A stretch of 64,000 bases of DNA, from contig NZ_JACJSA010000018.1 of the NCBI RefSeq assembly GCF_014697545.1, positions 107,611 to 171,610 of the forward strand, given 5' to 3'. The notes beneath the pieces were generated by a model. That model was not told the origin of the DNA. It worked only from the letters and a program-made list of their open reading frames with translations, and made no database searches. The position numbers were made by a program, and so were the translations under genes. The DNA is from Oscillatoria sp. FACHB-1407 (GTDB lineage: Bacteria; Cyanobacteriota; Cyanobacteriia; Elainellales; Elainellaceae). Positions 37,391 through 46,574 of this stretch are shown in pieces. Positions within the stretch are counted from its first letter, which is position 1. The number at the start of each line of letters is the position of its first letter.

Positions 37391-37999
37391 TTACGATTTC
37401 GTTGCTACGGTTGGAGCACCGCCATAATAGGCAGGTTCATTGCCAGGTTTCCATTTGATGTTGCAACCGATGCTGGGCTTTTGCTCTGTTGCGACGGGTT
37501 GCCCTGCCAAAACAGCCGCGATCGCCTGTCGCAAATCTTGACCTGTCACGGGAATTTGATTGCCAGGGCGGCTATCGTCTAGCTGACCTCGATACACTAA
37601 GCGGCGATCGCCATCAAACAAGAAAAAGTCAGGCGTGCAAGCGGCTTGATAGGCTTTGGCAACCTCCTGGCTCTCGTCATACAAGAAGGGAAAAGACAGA
37701 TTGACCTCTTGGGCAAAGGCTTTAATTTTCTCAGGGGAATCGTCAGGATACTTCTCCACGTCGTTTGAGCTGATGCCCGCGATCGCCAGGCCTTGCTCAC
37801 TGAAATCTCGGTCTAGCTGAGCGAGTTCATATTTCACATGCTGCACAAAGGGACAATGAGGACTGGCAAATATCACCAAGAGGGCTTTGGCACTGTCAAA
37901 GGTGTCCAGCGAAATGGCGTTTCCGCTAACAACGTCGGGCAGTGAAAACGCTGGAGCGGTTGTACCCAGAGGCAGCATTGTGGATTCGGTTCTAGCCAT
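37391..37999 (-). CDS. AhpC/TSA-family thioredoxin-fold protein
   Basis: About 202 residues from ATG 37999. A longer frame to 38110 exists, but its added residues do not look conserved. The fold begins APAFSLPDVVSGNAISL, and Cys49 sits in FASPHCPFVQHVKYELAQLD, where peroxiredoxins and resA-like proteins have their active Cys. No second Cys follows as in CxxC. TPDFFLFDGDRRLVYRGQLDD is the cis-Pro region. It may be a thiol peroxidase or redox protein of the bacterial AhpC/TSA group. It has no signal peptide and is cytoplasmic. Confidence 0.82.
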   Translation of the reverse strand: MARTESTMLPLGTTAPAFSLPDVVSGNAISLDTFDSAKALLVIFASPHCPFVQHVKYELAQLDRDFSEQGLAIAGISSNDVEKYPDDSPEKIKAFAQEVNLSFPFLYDESQEVAKAYQAACTPDFFLFDGDRRLVYRGQLDDSRPGNQIPVTGQDLRQAIAAVLAGQPVATEQKPSIGCNIKWKPGNEPAYYGGAPTVATKS

Positions 38000-38114
38000 G
38001 AAAACCCCCAAATTAATCTGCGGTAAACTGATTGAAATTTTGTACTTTTCTGGAAGTGCAATCTCCCATAGTTGCTGAGTATATTGCAAGTTTTGCGGTG
38101 GAGAGTGCATCCCC

Positions 38115-38948
38115 CTAAAGCGGACCTTTATTTCTCACCTGCTCATAGAGCGTTTCCATTGCCTCGATAAAGGAGTTATCCCGATTCCAGAAGGCGGGAA
38201 AGTCTCCCTGCTTCTTCACTGGAATGCCAGAAACCAACGTTTCGGGTAGCGGCTCCATCGTTTGAGGGAGACGTTTTGCCCCATGCCAGAAGTCACGCAA
38301 TCCGGCGATCGCTTCTACAGAAGCCGTTTGTGGGCGAGTGTAATAGGAGGACTGAGATTCGGGCGATCGCTGTTCTAGTAACAACTCAGCAGAGAGAGCC
38401 TGACCCAGCGGAGATTTTGCCAGTTCTTTGTGCAGGTCATCGCGAGACAATCCGCGCAACTCAAATAGTAGGAATGGGTCGCGATCAAGTTCGGCAGCAA
38501 CGAGATAGTAGACCCCTGCAATGTGTTTGCAGGGGTTCTCCCAATCGGGGCAGGAACACTCGGCATCAAAGTCTTTGCGGCTGTGGGGCAGCAGGTTGAT
38601 CTTGAGGGTTTTGAAGGAATTCTCGATGTCATCGGGAATCTCGTTTAGTAGTAATCGCGAGATCAGACTGGCTTTGGAGGCAATCAGGGCGATCGCCGCT
38701 GTCCATTTCGCGGCACTGATCGGTTGAAACTCGATGGTGGTGGTGTAAAGCGGTTCTTTGTAAACGCCGTAGTAGGGATTCACCGAACCCCGCACTTTAG
38801 CGGTGACAATGCCATCGACAATCTCAAAGCTTTTAACCTTATCGTTTTTCGCGTAGGAACGTCCTCGGCTCAATCGTCCTGGATCAGTGAATTCCTCCAA
38901 CGCTGCGATGAATTTTTGTCCCCACCAGGTGCGGCTAAATTGGCTCAT
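38115..38948 (-). CDS. SWIM zinc-finger protein
   Basis: A 277-residue protein. The SWIM motif CSCPDWENPCKH supplies Cys131, Cys133, Cys140 and His142 as zinc ligands, with KHIAGVYYLVAAELD following. The N-terminal segment FSRTWWGQKFIAALEEFTD and GRSYAKNDKVKSFEI are typical of the SWIM proteins encoded next to SNF2 helicases. It starts four bases behind the SNF2 gene, so the two form an operon. It probably binds DNA or the helicase. Its function is not established. Confidence 0.88.
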   Translation of the reverse strand: MSQFSRTWWGQKFIAALEEFTDPGRLSRGRSYAKNDKVKSFEIVDGIVTAKVRGSVNPYYGVYKEPLYTTTIEFQPISAAKWTAAIALIASKASLISRLLLNEIPDDIENSFKTLKINLLPHSRKDFDAECSCPDWENPCKHIAGVYYLVAAELDRDPFLLFELRGLSRDDLHKELAKSPLGQALSAELLLEQRSPESQSSYYTRPQTASVEAIAGLRDFWHGAKRLPQTMEPLPETLVSGIPVKKQGDFPAFWNRDNSFIEAMETLYEQVRNKGPL

Positions 38949-38952
38949 CGTC

Positions 38953-41900
38953 TTACTCCATCATTGCGCTCTGATTGAGGGCAATCAGTTTCTTAAAGGC
39001 ATCGTTATCTAACTCTGTGAGCCACGATTCATCGGCTCCCACGATCGCCCCTGCCAGTTTTTTCTTGTCTTCGATCATTTGGTCGATACGCTCCTCCAAC
39101 GTGCCTATCGCCACAAATTTGTGAACGAACACATTCTTCTTCTGCCCAATACGGAAGGCGCGATCGGTGGCCTGATCTTCAACCGCAGGATTCCACCAGC
39201 GATCGAAGTGAAACACATGATTGGCTTTGGTCAGCGTAATCCCAACACCACCCGCTTTGAGGGAGAGGATAAATACCGAGGGTTCGGTTTCGGGGTCTTG
39301 AAACTCCGTGATCATTTGCTCTCGTTTTTTGCGAGAGGTGCCCCCATGTAAGTAGTAGGTGTTGTGGTGACAGGTGTGGCGCAGATACTTTTCTAACGCT
39401 TCTCCCAGTTCGTTAAATTGTGTGAAAATCAACAAACTTTCGCCTTCGTCCATCACTTCCTGCACCATCTCGCTGAGACGCGTTAACTTGTGCGATCGCT
39501 CTGCGGTGAATTCACTGCCATCTTGTAGGAACTGCATCGGGTGGTTACACACCTGTTTCAACTTCGTCAGTGTCGCCAGGATCAAGCCCTTGCGTTGAAT
39601 GCCATCCAGCGTTTGAATTTTTTCCTCAACATCCTTCACGACAGCCTGGTAAAGAGATGCTTGCTCCTTCGTTAGGTTGCAGTAAAGTTTTTGCTCTACT
39701 TTGTCGGGCAAGTCCTTAATGATGGACTGATCCGTTTTCACCCGACGCAGAATAAACGGCTCAATCAGTTTCTTCAAGGTGGCAGACTGGCGCACGTCAT
39801 TGGCTTTTTGAATCGGTAGCTCGAAGTTACGACGAAACTGGGTCTGGTTGCCCAGGTAGCCCGGATTCAAAAAGTTGAAAATTGACCAGAGATCAAGCAA
39901 ACGGTTCTCTACAGGGGTTCCGGTTAACGCCAAGCGATGCGGAGCCGACAGTTTGAGAATGGATTTGGTCAGATCGGCTTTGGGATTTTTGATGTTTTGC
40001 GCCTCATCCAGGACAATTCGGTGCCACTGAATTTCGCCCAACAGTTTGATATCCTTTCGTGCCAGCGCAAACGAGGTGATCACCAGATCGTTTTCACGAC
40101 AGGCTTGCTTGAATTCTTTGCTATCCTTAGCGCGTTGCGTCCCGTGATGCACGATCGCCTTCAAATCAGGGGCAAACTTTTGAATCTCCCGATGCCAGTT
40201 GCCGACTACAGAGGTTGGCGCAATTAGCAGCGTGGGGGGAATGTTTTTAACACGGCTCTGCTGCGCGATCTCCCGCTCCTGTAACAGTCGGGCAATCACC
40301 TGGATCGTTTTGCCCAAACCCATGTCATCAGCAAGACAACCGTTTAAGCCCAGTTGCTCCAGATATTGCAGCCAGGAAACGCCTCGCTTTTGATATTCCC
40401 GCAGGTTGCCCTGCAACTTTTGAGGATCTTCGACGGGTTGAAGCTGGCTCTTGTCACCCAACTTTGCCAGCATATCTGAAAGGGCATCTTTGCGATCGAC
40501 CTCAATATCCAAACTGTCATCGCTGTCAGAAGTGAGCTTGAGGAAGTCGAGCAAGCTTAGCTCTGGGTTTTCTTGTTGCTGGGTCTTCCAAAACTCCAGC
40601 ATTTGCTTCATCTTGTCCTGATCCAGTTCCATCCACTGCCCCCGGAACTTGACCAGAGGGGTTTTGGCACCAACCAGTTGATTCCACTCTTGCTCGCTAA
40701 CCTTTTCACCGCCGATCGCCAGTTCGTACTGATATTCCACCAGACTCTCAAACGAGAAATATTGCTTGCTCTTGTCTTCGCCACCCGTCAGCGATTTACC
40801 TTTGGCTTTGAGGCGCACTTTTGCCCGTTGCCGTCCTTTAGGCGTCCACCAGGCGGGCACAATCACCTTATAGCCCGCATTCTCCAGCACCCAGGCAGAC
40901 TCTTTGAGAAAGGTAAACGCTGCATCCAGATCGAGGGTAATACCCACAGGTTGATCCGTCTCTAAGCCTCGCCACAATGCCGGATAGATCCGCGCCGCAT
41001 AGCCCAGGTTCATCAGCAGATCCGGTTCAAACGCATCCCCAAGTTTCTGTTTGACCTGTTGTTGTTGCTTGGGACGCATTCGCCAGTAGTCCTGTAATGA
41101 CACGCGCAGCGAGGGGTCGTGTTTGGGAGCCACTTGAAATTGCAGGGTCCAGGCATCTTCCGGTTTGGCTGGATCTTGCAGTTGAAAGTAGAGATAAAAA
41201 GACTGATCGGTCTGCGTTCGACGAATGCGATCGCGCCAGGTTTGCCACTGTTGATAGATCTCTAACTGGGCAGCACCGAGCCAGGGGCGATTGGTGGGAT
41301 GCAGACAACTGTAGAGAACCGTATCGGCGATCGTCTTCTCAAATGCTTGTGTGGTAGGCGTATGGGTGACAATGTCAGCCAGCAAACATTCTGAGAAATG
41401 CCGTAATAACGTGGGGCGATCGTAGAATTCGGGTGTCTCTCGCGGCTCGGCAAAACCCGCCACACAAATTAGCGGCATGTAGTCCACATACTGCTGAATC
41501 GTAGCTTCGTACTCTTCGCCAATAAACTCCCAACTGGGATAGATCTCAAACTGCCCGACCTTTTCAGGAATAGTCGAGACATCAATGGTTTTAGTGGCAG
41601 CCGATGATCGTTTTGCTAAATTGGCTGATTTTGTTGAACCGGGCGATCGCTTTTGTCGCGTGGCTTGGGTCGCAGTACTCCGAGTACGACGAGTTGCAGC
41701 GGCAGACGGTTCTTTAGGCTCTGTTTTACTGGTCTTCGTCTTACGCTTGGTTTCGGGTGGTTTAGACGGTTTCAGTTCGCGATACTTCAATGCGGGAATG
41801 TATTGGTCTTTGAGAATGATGCGTTTTATCGCCTGCGTGAAGTGAAACCAGAACAGCAGATCAGACCCCAGTTGAATCTCTGCCAGGTTATGCAATGCGA

Positions 41901-42315
41901 TGAAATGCAGGTCGTTGAGCAGACTGACTACGCTATTGACGTAACCTCCCCTTTTAGATGAGACGACGGTTTGATAACAATCCACCTGCCAGTACTGCAA
42001 CTCAAATTCCTCTGGCAGTTCTTCCTCCAGGTAACGGGATAACTCCAGGGAGGGTAACGGTTGGTCATCCACCGTCGGCAACAGAAAATACTGTGGTGAT
42101 ATAAAATCGTCCAGTTTGCGATAGTTAGGCGGCTGAATTCCCAATTCCTGAGTCAAAAGCGTAGCCAGATCCGCCGCAACCAACTGTCGGGGATGACGTG
42201 GATTTGGCTTACGAAACCGCTTCTGCTCTGTTGTCTCAACCCACAGGTAAAATGCCCCTTGCTGAATAAATTCCCCATCCTTTTGGGGAATCCATGTACC
42301 GTGAAGAATTTGCAT
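38953..42315 (-). CDS. SNF2-family DEAD/DEAH helicase
   Basis: A 1120-residue SWI2/SNF2-type ATPase. Walker A is in LADDMGLGKTIQVIARL (near residue 660), and the DEAQ box is LDEAQNIKNP. LTGTPVENRLLDLWSIFNFL is motif III, and GGVGITLTKANHVFHFDRWW with RAFRIGQKK gives motifs V and VI. The first 600 residues contain a basic Lys/Thr/Ser-rich linker (about 185-245) and a bacterial SNF2-associated domain. Such proteins remodel or displace protein-DNA complexes. The partner gene encodes a SWIM zinc finger. Confidence 0.93.
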   Translation of the reverse strand: MQILHGTWIPQKDGEFIQQGAFYLWVETTEQKRFRKPNPRHPRQLVAADLATLLTQELGIQPPNYRKLDDFISPQYFLLPTVDDQPLPSLELSRYLEEELPEEFELQYWQVDCYQTVVSSKRGGYVNSVVSLLNDLHFIALHNLAEIQLGSDLLFWFHFTQAIKRIILKDQYIPALKYRELKPSKPPETKRKTKTSKTEPKEPSAAATRRTRSTATQATRQKRSPGSTKSANLAKRSSAATKTIDVSTIPEKVGQFEIYPSWEFIGEEYEATIQQYVDYMPLICVAGFAEPRETPEFYDRPTLLRHFSECLLADIVTHTPTTQAFEKTIADTVLYSCLHPTNRPWLGAAQLEIYQQWQTWRDRIRRTQTDQSFYLYFQLQDPAKPEDAWTLQFQVAPKHDPSLRVSLQDYWRMRPKQQQQVKQKLGDAFEPDLLMNLGYAARIYPALWRGLETDQPVGITLDLDAAFTFLKESAWVLENAGYKVIVPAWWTPKGRQRAKVRLKAKGKSLTGGEDKSKQYFSFESLVEYQYELAIGGEKVSEQEWNQLVGAKTPLVKFRGQWMELDQDKMKQMLEFWKTQQQENPELSLLDFLKLTSDSDDSLDIEVDRKDALSDMLAKLGDKSQLQPVEDPQKLQGNLREYQKRGVSWLQYLEQLGLNGCLADDMGLGKTIQVIARLLQEREIAQQSRVKNIPPTLLIAPTSVVGNWHREIQKFAPDLKAIVHHGTQRAKDSKEFKQACRENDLVITSFALARKDIKLLGEIQWHRIVLDEAQNIKNPKADLTKSILKLSAPHRLALTGTPVENRLLDLWSIFNFLNPGYLGNQTQFRRNFELPIQKANDVRQSATLKKLIEPFILRRVKTDQSIIKDLPDKVEQKLYCNLTKEQASLYQAVVKDVEEKIQTLDGIQRKGLILATLTKLKQVCNHPMQFLQDGSEFTAERSHKLTRLSEMVQEVMDEGESLLIFTQFNELGEALEKYLRHTCHHNTYYLHGGTSRKKREQMITEFQDPETEPSVFILSLKAGGVGITLTKANHVFHFDRWWNPAVEDQATDRAFRIGQKKNVFVHKFVAIGTLEERIDQMIEDKKKLAGAIVGADESWLTELDNDAFKKLIALNQSAMME

Positions 42316-42422
42316 AGTCTAGAAAATGCGGTAGCACGGTTTATGCGTGGATTTTAGCGTATCAGGCACGATTTGCCCTGTCATACTATGATTAAGAAAG
42401 TAAATAAAGTTTTGTAAATCCT

Positions 42423-43046
42423 TTGACTTCAACACTCCCAGCCTCCAATCATGCCAACCCTTCCCTTAGCTGGCATCGGCTTCAACCGCTGTGGCAAGGT
42501 GGCGAACACACGGTGCAGCGTGGCATCCCCCATGATCAGCTTGCTCCGGCGTGGCAGATGCTGTTGTTAGGGGATGGTTCCCCCACTCGCCACTTGCAAC
42601 TGCTGACGGGGGAAGCCACTGAAGTGGATGTGATTGATATGTCGCTGATTGGAGATACGTCGGATGAGGCTCCTAGCCCGATTCAAGTGCTGTCAGAGCC
42701 TCGACTGCGACGGCAGGTCTGGTTACGGACGCGATCGGGCAAACGGTTGGCCTATGCCACCTCCTGGTGGGAGGCGAGCCATGTAGATGAGTATTTGCAG
42801 AATCGATCGCTGCCGATTTGGGCCAACCTATCGCGATCGCGCACTGAGCTTTACCGCGACATTCAGGGCATTGTGTGTGGTCATTCTCAAGCGTTGGAGT
42901 TAGCGTTTGGACAAACTGGACCATTTTGGGGCAGGCATTACCTCTTTTGGCATCATGGACACCCAATTACCCTGATCTATGAAGTCTTCTCGCCCTATTT
43001 GGCAAAATATTTGGGACCCCTGCAACTCAGTTCAGAGGACGGTTAA
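42423..43046 (+). CDS. Chorismate lyase family protein
   Basis: 207 residues. TTG 42423 is the only plausible early start, since a stop lies upstream and the next in-frame start is about 90 bases downstream. Conserved-looking features are SLSWHRLQPLWQGGEHTVQR, PRLRRQVWLRTRSGKRLAYA and LPIWANLSRSRTELYRDIQG, ending with the LIYEVFSP strand. Cyanobacterial chorismate lyases make 4-hydroxybenzoate for plastoquinone. The resemblance is to that family as a whole. Upstream are no obvious partners, and the gene diverges from the SNF2 gene. Confidence 0.75.
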   Translation: MTSTLPASNHANPSLSWHRLQPLWQGGEHTVQRGIPHDQLAPAWQMLLLGDGSPTRHLQLLTGEATEVDVIDMSLIGDTSDEAPSPIQVLSEPRLRRQVWLRTRSGKRLAYATSWWEASHVDEYLQNRSLPIWANLSRSRTELYRDIQGIVCGHSQALELAFGQTGPFWGRHYLFWHHGHPITLIYEVFSPYLAKYLGPLQLSSEDG

Positions 43047-43074
43047 ATCGCTATCGATATTGAATTTGATGATG

Positions 43075-43932
43075 TCAGAAAACCCGCAGAACATCGGGAC
43101 GGTTATCCGGTTCGGGTAGATAGATGGCTAAATTCCCATTGGGAAAGCGACTTGGAAAAATATTCACCACAATCGTGTTCAGGCTCGGTTGTGAAACCGT
43201 AGCATCCAACTCCCCTTGGCGACCGGGCACCCAATAGAGCAGTGACAAATCACGAGGATCAACTCGCAGTCGTCGGGTCTGCCCCGGCAGCAACAACAGG
43301 GGTCGCGTGCGACCCACCAACTCAATTTCGATCGCCCTTCCCGCCCGATTCGTCACTTGAATAGTGGTAAGCTGACCAACTCGTACTCGTCGTCGATTGA
43401 CACCGGGAGATACGTAGTTGAACTGTCTGGTTTGTGCCACAGTGATTGGTTCAGACACCCGCCGGGACTGAGCCACAGAGACAGGTTCAGATGCCACGAT
43501 GGGTTGAATTGCGGCGGGTGCCCATGCCTCAGGGGGAGCGATCGCCCCTGGAGAAGTACTGCTTTGTACCGCCTCTGACGTAGCTTCAGGAGTTGCCACA
43601 CCAACACTAGAGGACGTAGCGATCGCCCTATCCACAGAACTATGTCGCTCTGCCATCCGCTCAGGTTGATCGGGGAATGAGGTGAGGTCAGGCAGCGATC
43701 GCTCCATGGCAAACTCCGGATCAACCATGACCTCTGGAGACGTGGCGATCATCCTATTCGAGGCTTGGCTCTGCATCACCGTTTCCTTCACCTCATCCAA
43801 TGGACTTGGCTCCATGTCTATTGAAACCGGAGGGTGCCAGTCTTGAGGGATTGGTTTTGCCTGAGCCTCTTGACCCATGTCCTGTCCTGCGATCGCTGCC
43901 ACGGTTGCCAAAGCTAAAGTTGGTACGCGCAC
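43075..43932 (-). CDS. Secreted-like protein of unknown function
   Basis: About 285 residues from GTG 43932, chosen because AGGAG (43938-43942) precedes it at good distance. The first 25 residues (RVPTLALATVAAIAGQDMGQ) could be a short signal peptide. The middle is rich in Ser, Pro, Ala and Glu and probably disordered. The last 100 residues form a beta-rich domain (VRVGQLTTIQVTNRAGRAIE, RPLLLLPGQTRRLRVDPRDL). I do not recognise the family. It converges with the chorismate lyase gene. Confidence 0.65.
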   Translation of the reverse strand: MRVPTLALATVAAIAGQDMGQEAQAKPIPQDWHPPVSIDMEPSPLDEVKETVMQSQASNRMIATSPEVMVDPEFAMERSLPDLTSFPDQPERMAERHSSVDRAIATSSSVGVATPEATSEAVQSSTSPGAIAPPEAWAPAAIQPIVASEPVSVAQSRRVSEPITVAQTRQFNYVSPGVNRRRVRVGQLTTIQVTNRAGRAIEIELVGRTRPLLLLPGQTRRLRVDPRDLSLLYWVPGRQGELDATVSQPSLNTIVVNIFPSRFPNGNLAIYLPEPDNRPDVLRVF

Positions 43933-43937
43933 ATCGT

Positions 43938-43942
43938 CTCCT
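43938..43942 (-). promoter_or_regulatory. Shine-Dalgarno site of the 43075-43932 gene
   Basis: AGGAG on the minus strand stands five bases before the GTG at 43932 and supports that start over the earlier GTG at 43956. Confidence 0.5.
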
Positions 43943-44086
43943 GTATATAAGGGCACTCGTCAATGCAGATAGAATCCAGGCACAGCCAATCCAGCCAAGC
44001 TCCACTGAACGAAGCTGTGTCTTAAATACCACTACATCACTGCCTAGTGATACACGGGAGTTTATTCCTGATCAGGACAAAATCAC

Positions 44087-45088
44087 CTAAAACTGCCTTA
44101 AGAAGCGCAAGTCACTGTTATAGAGCCGACGGATGTCGTCCATCTGGTGCAACACCATGGCGAATCGCTCCACCCCAAAGCCCGCTGCGAACCCGGTATA
44201 GATTTCGGGATCGTAGCCCACTGCTTTCAACACATTGGGATCGACCATGCCGCAGCCCATCACCTCTAGCCAGCGACCGCGCCACATCACATCCACCTCA
44301 GCGGACGGTTCAGTAAAGGGGAAGAAGCTGGGACGTAGACGAATCTGAATATCACCAAAGATCTCTTCTAAAAAGACTTTCAGCGTTCCGCGCAGATCGG
44401 TAAAGGTCAACCCTTCATCCACCGCCAAAATCTCAACTTGATGGAACACCGCTGAGTGGGTCGCATCAACCGTATCGCGGCGGTAGCACCGTCCCGGAAT
44501 CGCCACTCGAATGGGTGGATCGTTGTTCTCCATGTAGCGGATCTGCACTGACGAGGTGTGCGTCCGCAACAGGTTGCCATCCGGCAGATACAAGGTGTCC
44601 TGCATGTCGCGTGCCGGATGGTCTTCTAAAAAGTTGAGTGCCTCGAAGTTGTAGTAGTCCGTCTCCATCTCTGGGCCTTCGGCAACCGTGTAGCCCAACC
44701 CTACGAAAATGTCTAACACCCGCTCGATTGTGCTTGTCAGTGGGTGGGTATGCCCTTGCGGTATGTATACTCCTGGCATCGTCACATCGATTTTTTCGGC
44801 TGCCAGTTGAGCCTCAATCTGAGCCGCCTGTAAAGTCTCGCGTTTTTGGTCGAGGGCTGTCTGCAACACCTCTTTGACTTCATTGGCAAGGGCACCGATG
44901 CGGGGGCGATCGCTCGCGTCCAGTTTCCCCATCCCTCCTAACACCTGGGAGAGGCTACCTTTCTTCCCTAAATACTTGATCCGCAGTTGTTCTAGCTGCT
45001 CCAACGTCGTCGTATTGGCGATCGCATCCTGCGCCTCCTGCCGCAAGTGGGTTAGTTGAGATTCAAGCTCGTTGAGCACTGTAGCCAT
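44087..45088 (-). CDS. pheS: Phenylalanine-tRNA ligase alpha subunit
   Basis: A 333-residue PheS. The N-terminal coiled coil (residues 1-90) contains [20 protein letters not shown]. The catalytic class II core includes [40 protein letters not shown] (motif 2 region) and [20 protein letters not shown] (motif 3). With PheT it charges tRNA-Phe in the cytoplasm. The pheT gene is not adjacent. The length is normal for bacteria. Confidence 0.97.
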   Translation of the reverse strand: MATVLNELESQLTHLRQEAQDAIANTTTLEQLEQLRIKYLGKKGSLSQVLGGMGKLDASDRPRIGALANEVKEVLQTALDQKRETLQAAQIEAQLAAEKIDVTMPGVYIPQGHTHPLTSTIERVLDIFVGLGYTVAEGPEMETDYYNFEALNFLEDHPARDMQDTLYLPDGNLLRTHTSSVQIRYMENNDPPIRVAIPGRCYRRDTVDATHSAVFHQVEILAVDEGLTFTDLRGTLKVFLEEIFGDIQIRLRPSFFPFTEPSAEVDVMWRGRWLEVMGCGMVDPNVLKAVGYDPEIYTGFAAGFGVERFAMVLHQMDDIRRLYNSDLRFLRQF

Positions 45089-45283
45089 GCCTGGAATTGC
45101 CTGTGATAAAGAAACAGCTAAGACTATTTCAGTTTATCCCTAAATGCGGAGGGCTGAGCCACTCCCCTGTCCTCTCCTGAGCCACCCTGCTTTCATTACC
45201 CATTGATCATCCTCAGTTAACGATACTACTCCGGGGATTGGTCTATTCTGGTGGTTGAACTGATCCCTCGTTGTACCAACCCC

Positions 45284-46474
45284 ATGAGTTTGAAACGTCG
45301 TCATTTTTTAAGACTGGCAGGAGCCACAACTGGATTTGGTTTAGCCGCTTGTGTGCAACGACTTGCGACTTCTGAGACAACTCCAACTCCGGTGGCGGCA
45401 GCTTCGACTCCTGTGGTATCGCCCTCGATCGCCACTCCTTCCCCTGTCAACGATCAACTGCGAGCACAGGGCATTCCCAATCCACCCCGTGGCGATGTGC
45501 GGCTTGTGGTGATTAGCGACATCAACGGACCCTATGGTTCGACAACCTATGGTGCTCAGGTTAGCCGGGCGATCGCGTTAATTCCCTCATGGCAACCCGA
45601 TCTGGTGATCGCCAGTGGCGACATGGTGGCAGGACAAGATCGCAACCTCACTCGCGCCCGGATTCAAGAGATGTGGGCAGGGTTTGACCGGGCGATCGCT
45701 GCCCCCCTGCGTCAAGCCAATCTGCCGCTGGGGTTTACGTTGGGCAACCACGATGCCTCTCGTGCAGTTGGGGTGAATGGTTTGATCTATCGGCAAGAAC
45801 GGGAGTTAGCTGCCGCCTACTGGAATAACCCGGCACACACCCCCGATGTGGAATTTGTCGATCGCTACAAGTTTCCCTTCTATTACACGTTTCAACGGGC
45901 AGGGGTGTTCTTTTTGATCTGGGATGCCACCAGCGGCTTGCCCATGCCTGCCGAAGACCTTGCCTGGGTTGAGCGCAGTTTAGCCAGTCCCACCGCCCAG
46001 GCTGCCCAACTGCGGATTGTGGTAGGACACCTGCCGCTCTATGCCATAGCCCAGGAGCGAGACAAGGTCGGTGAAGTATTGGATAACGCTGATGAATTGC
46101 GATCGCTTCTGGAGCGGCACAACGTCCACACTTACATCAGTGGGCATCACCATGCCTTTTATCCCGGACATCGGGGCAGATTAGAACTGCTCCATGCTGG
46201 AGCAATGGGGGATGGTCCTCGATTATTGCTGACAGGCAATCTGCCCCGCATCAAAACGCTGACTGTAGTAGACATTACGCTAGAAACGGCTACAACCGTT
46301 TACACCACTTACGACGTGGAAACCATGCGTGTGTTGGATCAAAACCAACTGCCTCGCCTGGTCGTGGGGCACAACGGAGTCGTGTTGCGGCGTGACCTTG
46401 AGTGGAATGAGTTGACCCCCCAGGAGCAAGCTTCCTGCATTCAACGACACTCCGCTGCGATCTGTCAGGCTTAG
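45284..46474 (+). CDS. Exported metallophosphoesterase (calcineurin-like)
   Basis: About 397 residues from ATG 45284. The start KRRHFLRLAGATTGFGLAAC joins a twin-arginine signal (RRHFLR) to a lipobox-like LAAC, so export through Tat and lipidation are likely. A Thr/Pro/Ser-rich linker precedes the phosphatase core. The metal-binding motifs are in order: VISDINGPYG, ASGDMVAG, LGNHDAS, VVGHLPLY and SGHHHAFYPG. It resembles purple acid/UshA-like phosphoesterases that work outside the cytoplasm. Substrate unknown. Confidence 0.9.
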   Translation: MSLKRRHFLRLAGATTGFGLAACVQRLATSETTPTPVAAASTPVVSPSIATPSPVNDQLRAQGIPNPPRGDVRLVVISDINGPYGSTTYGAQVSRAIALIPSWQPDLVIASGDMVAGQDRNLTRARIQEMWAGFDRAIAAPLRQANLPLGFTLGNHDASRAVGVNGLIYRQERELAAAYWNNPAHTPDVEFVDRYKFPFYYTFQRAGVFFLIWDATSGLPMPAEDLAWVERSLASPTAQAAQLRIVVGHLPLYAIAQERDKVGEVLDNADELRSLLERHNVHTYISGHHHAFYPGHRGRLELLHAGAMGDGPRLLLTGNLPRIKTLTVVDITLETATTVYTTYDVETMRVLDQNQLPRLVVGHNGVVLRRDLEWNELTPQEQASCIQRHSAAICQA

Positions 46475-46499
46475 GAGATTTCCAGGCAACAAAATACCT

Positions 46500-46527
46500 G
46501 TAAGGGCATTTCGCGAAACGCCCTTAC
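46500..46527. repeat. Extragenic palindrome (GTAAGGGCATTTCG/CGAAACGCCCTTAC)
   Basis: Fourteen-base arms without a loop, one mismatch, between convergent genes. It is the same family as 35557-35584. It may terminate both transcripts. Confidence 0.75.
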
Positions 46528-46574
46528 GGAATCATGTGCAGCGAAGCCAATTCAAATTGGTATCAGAAATCTCC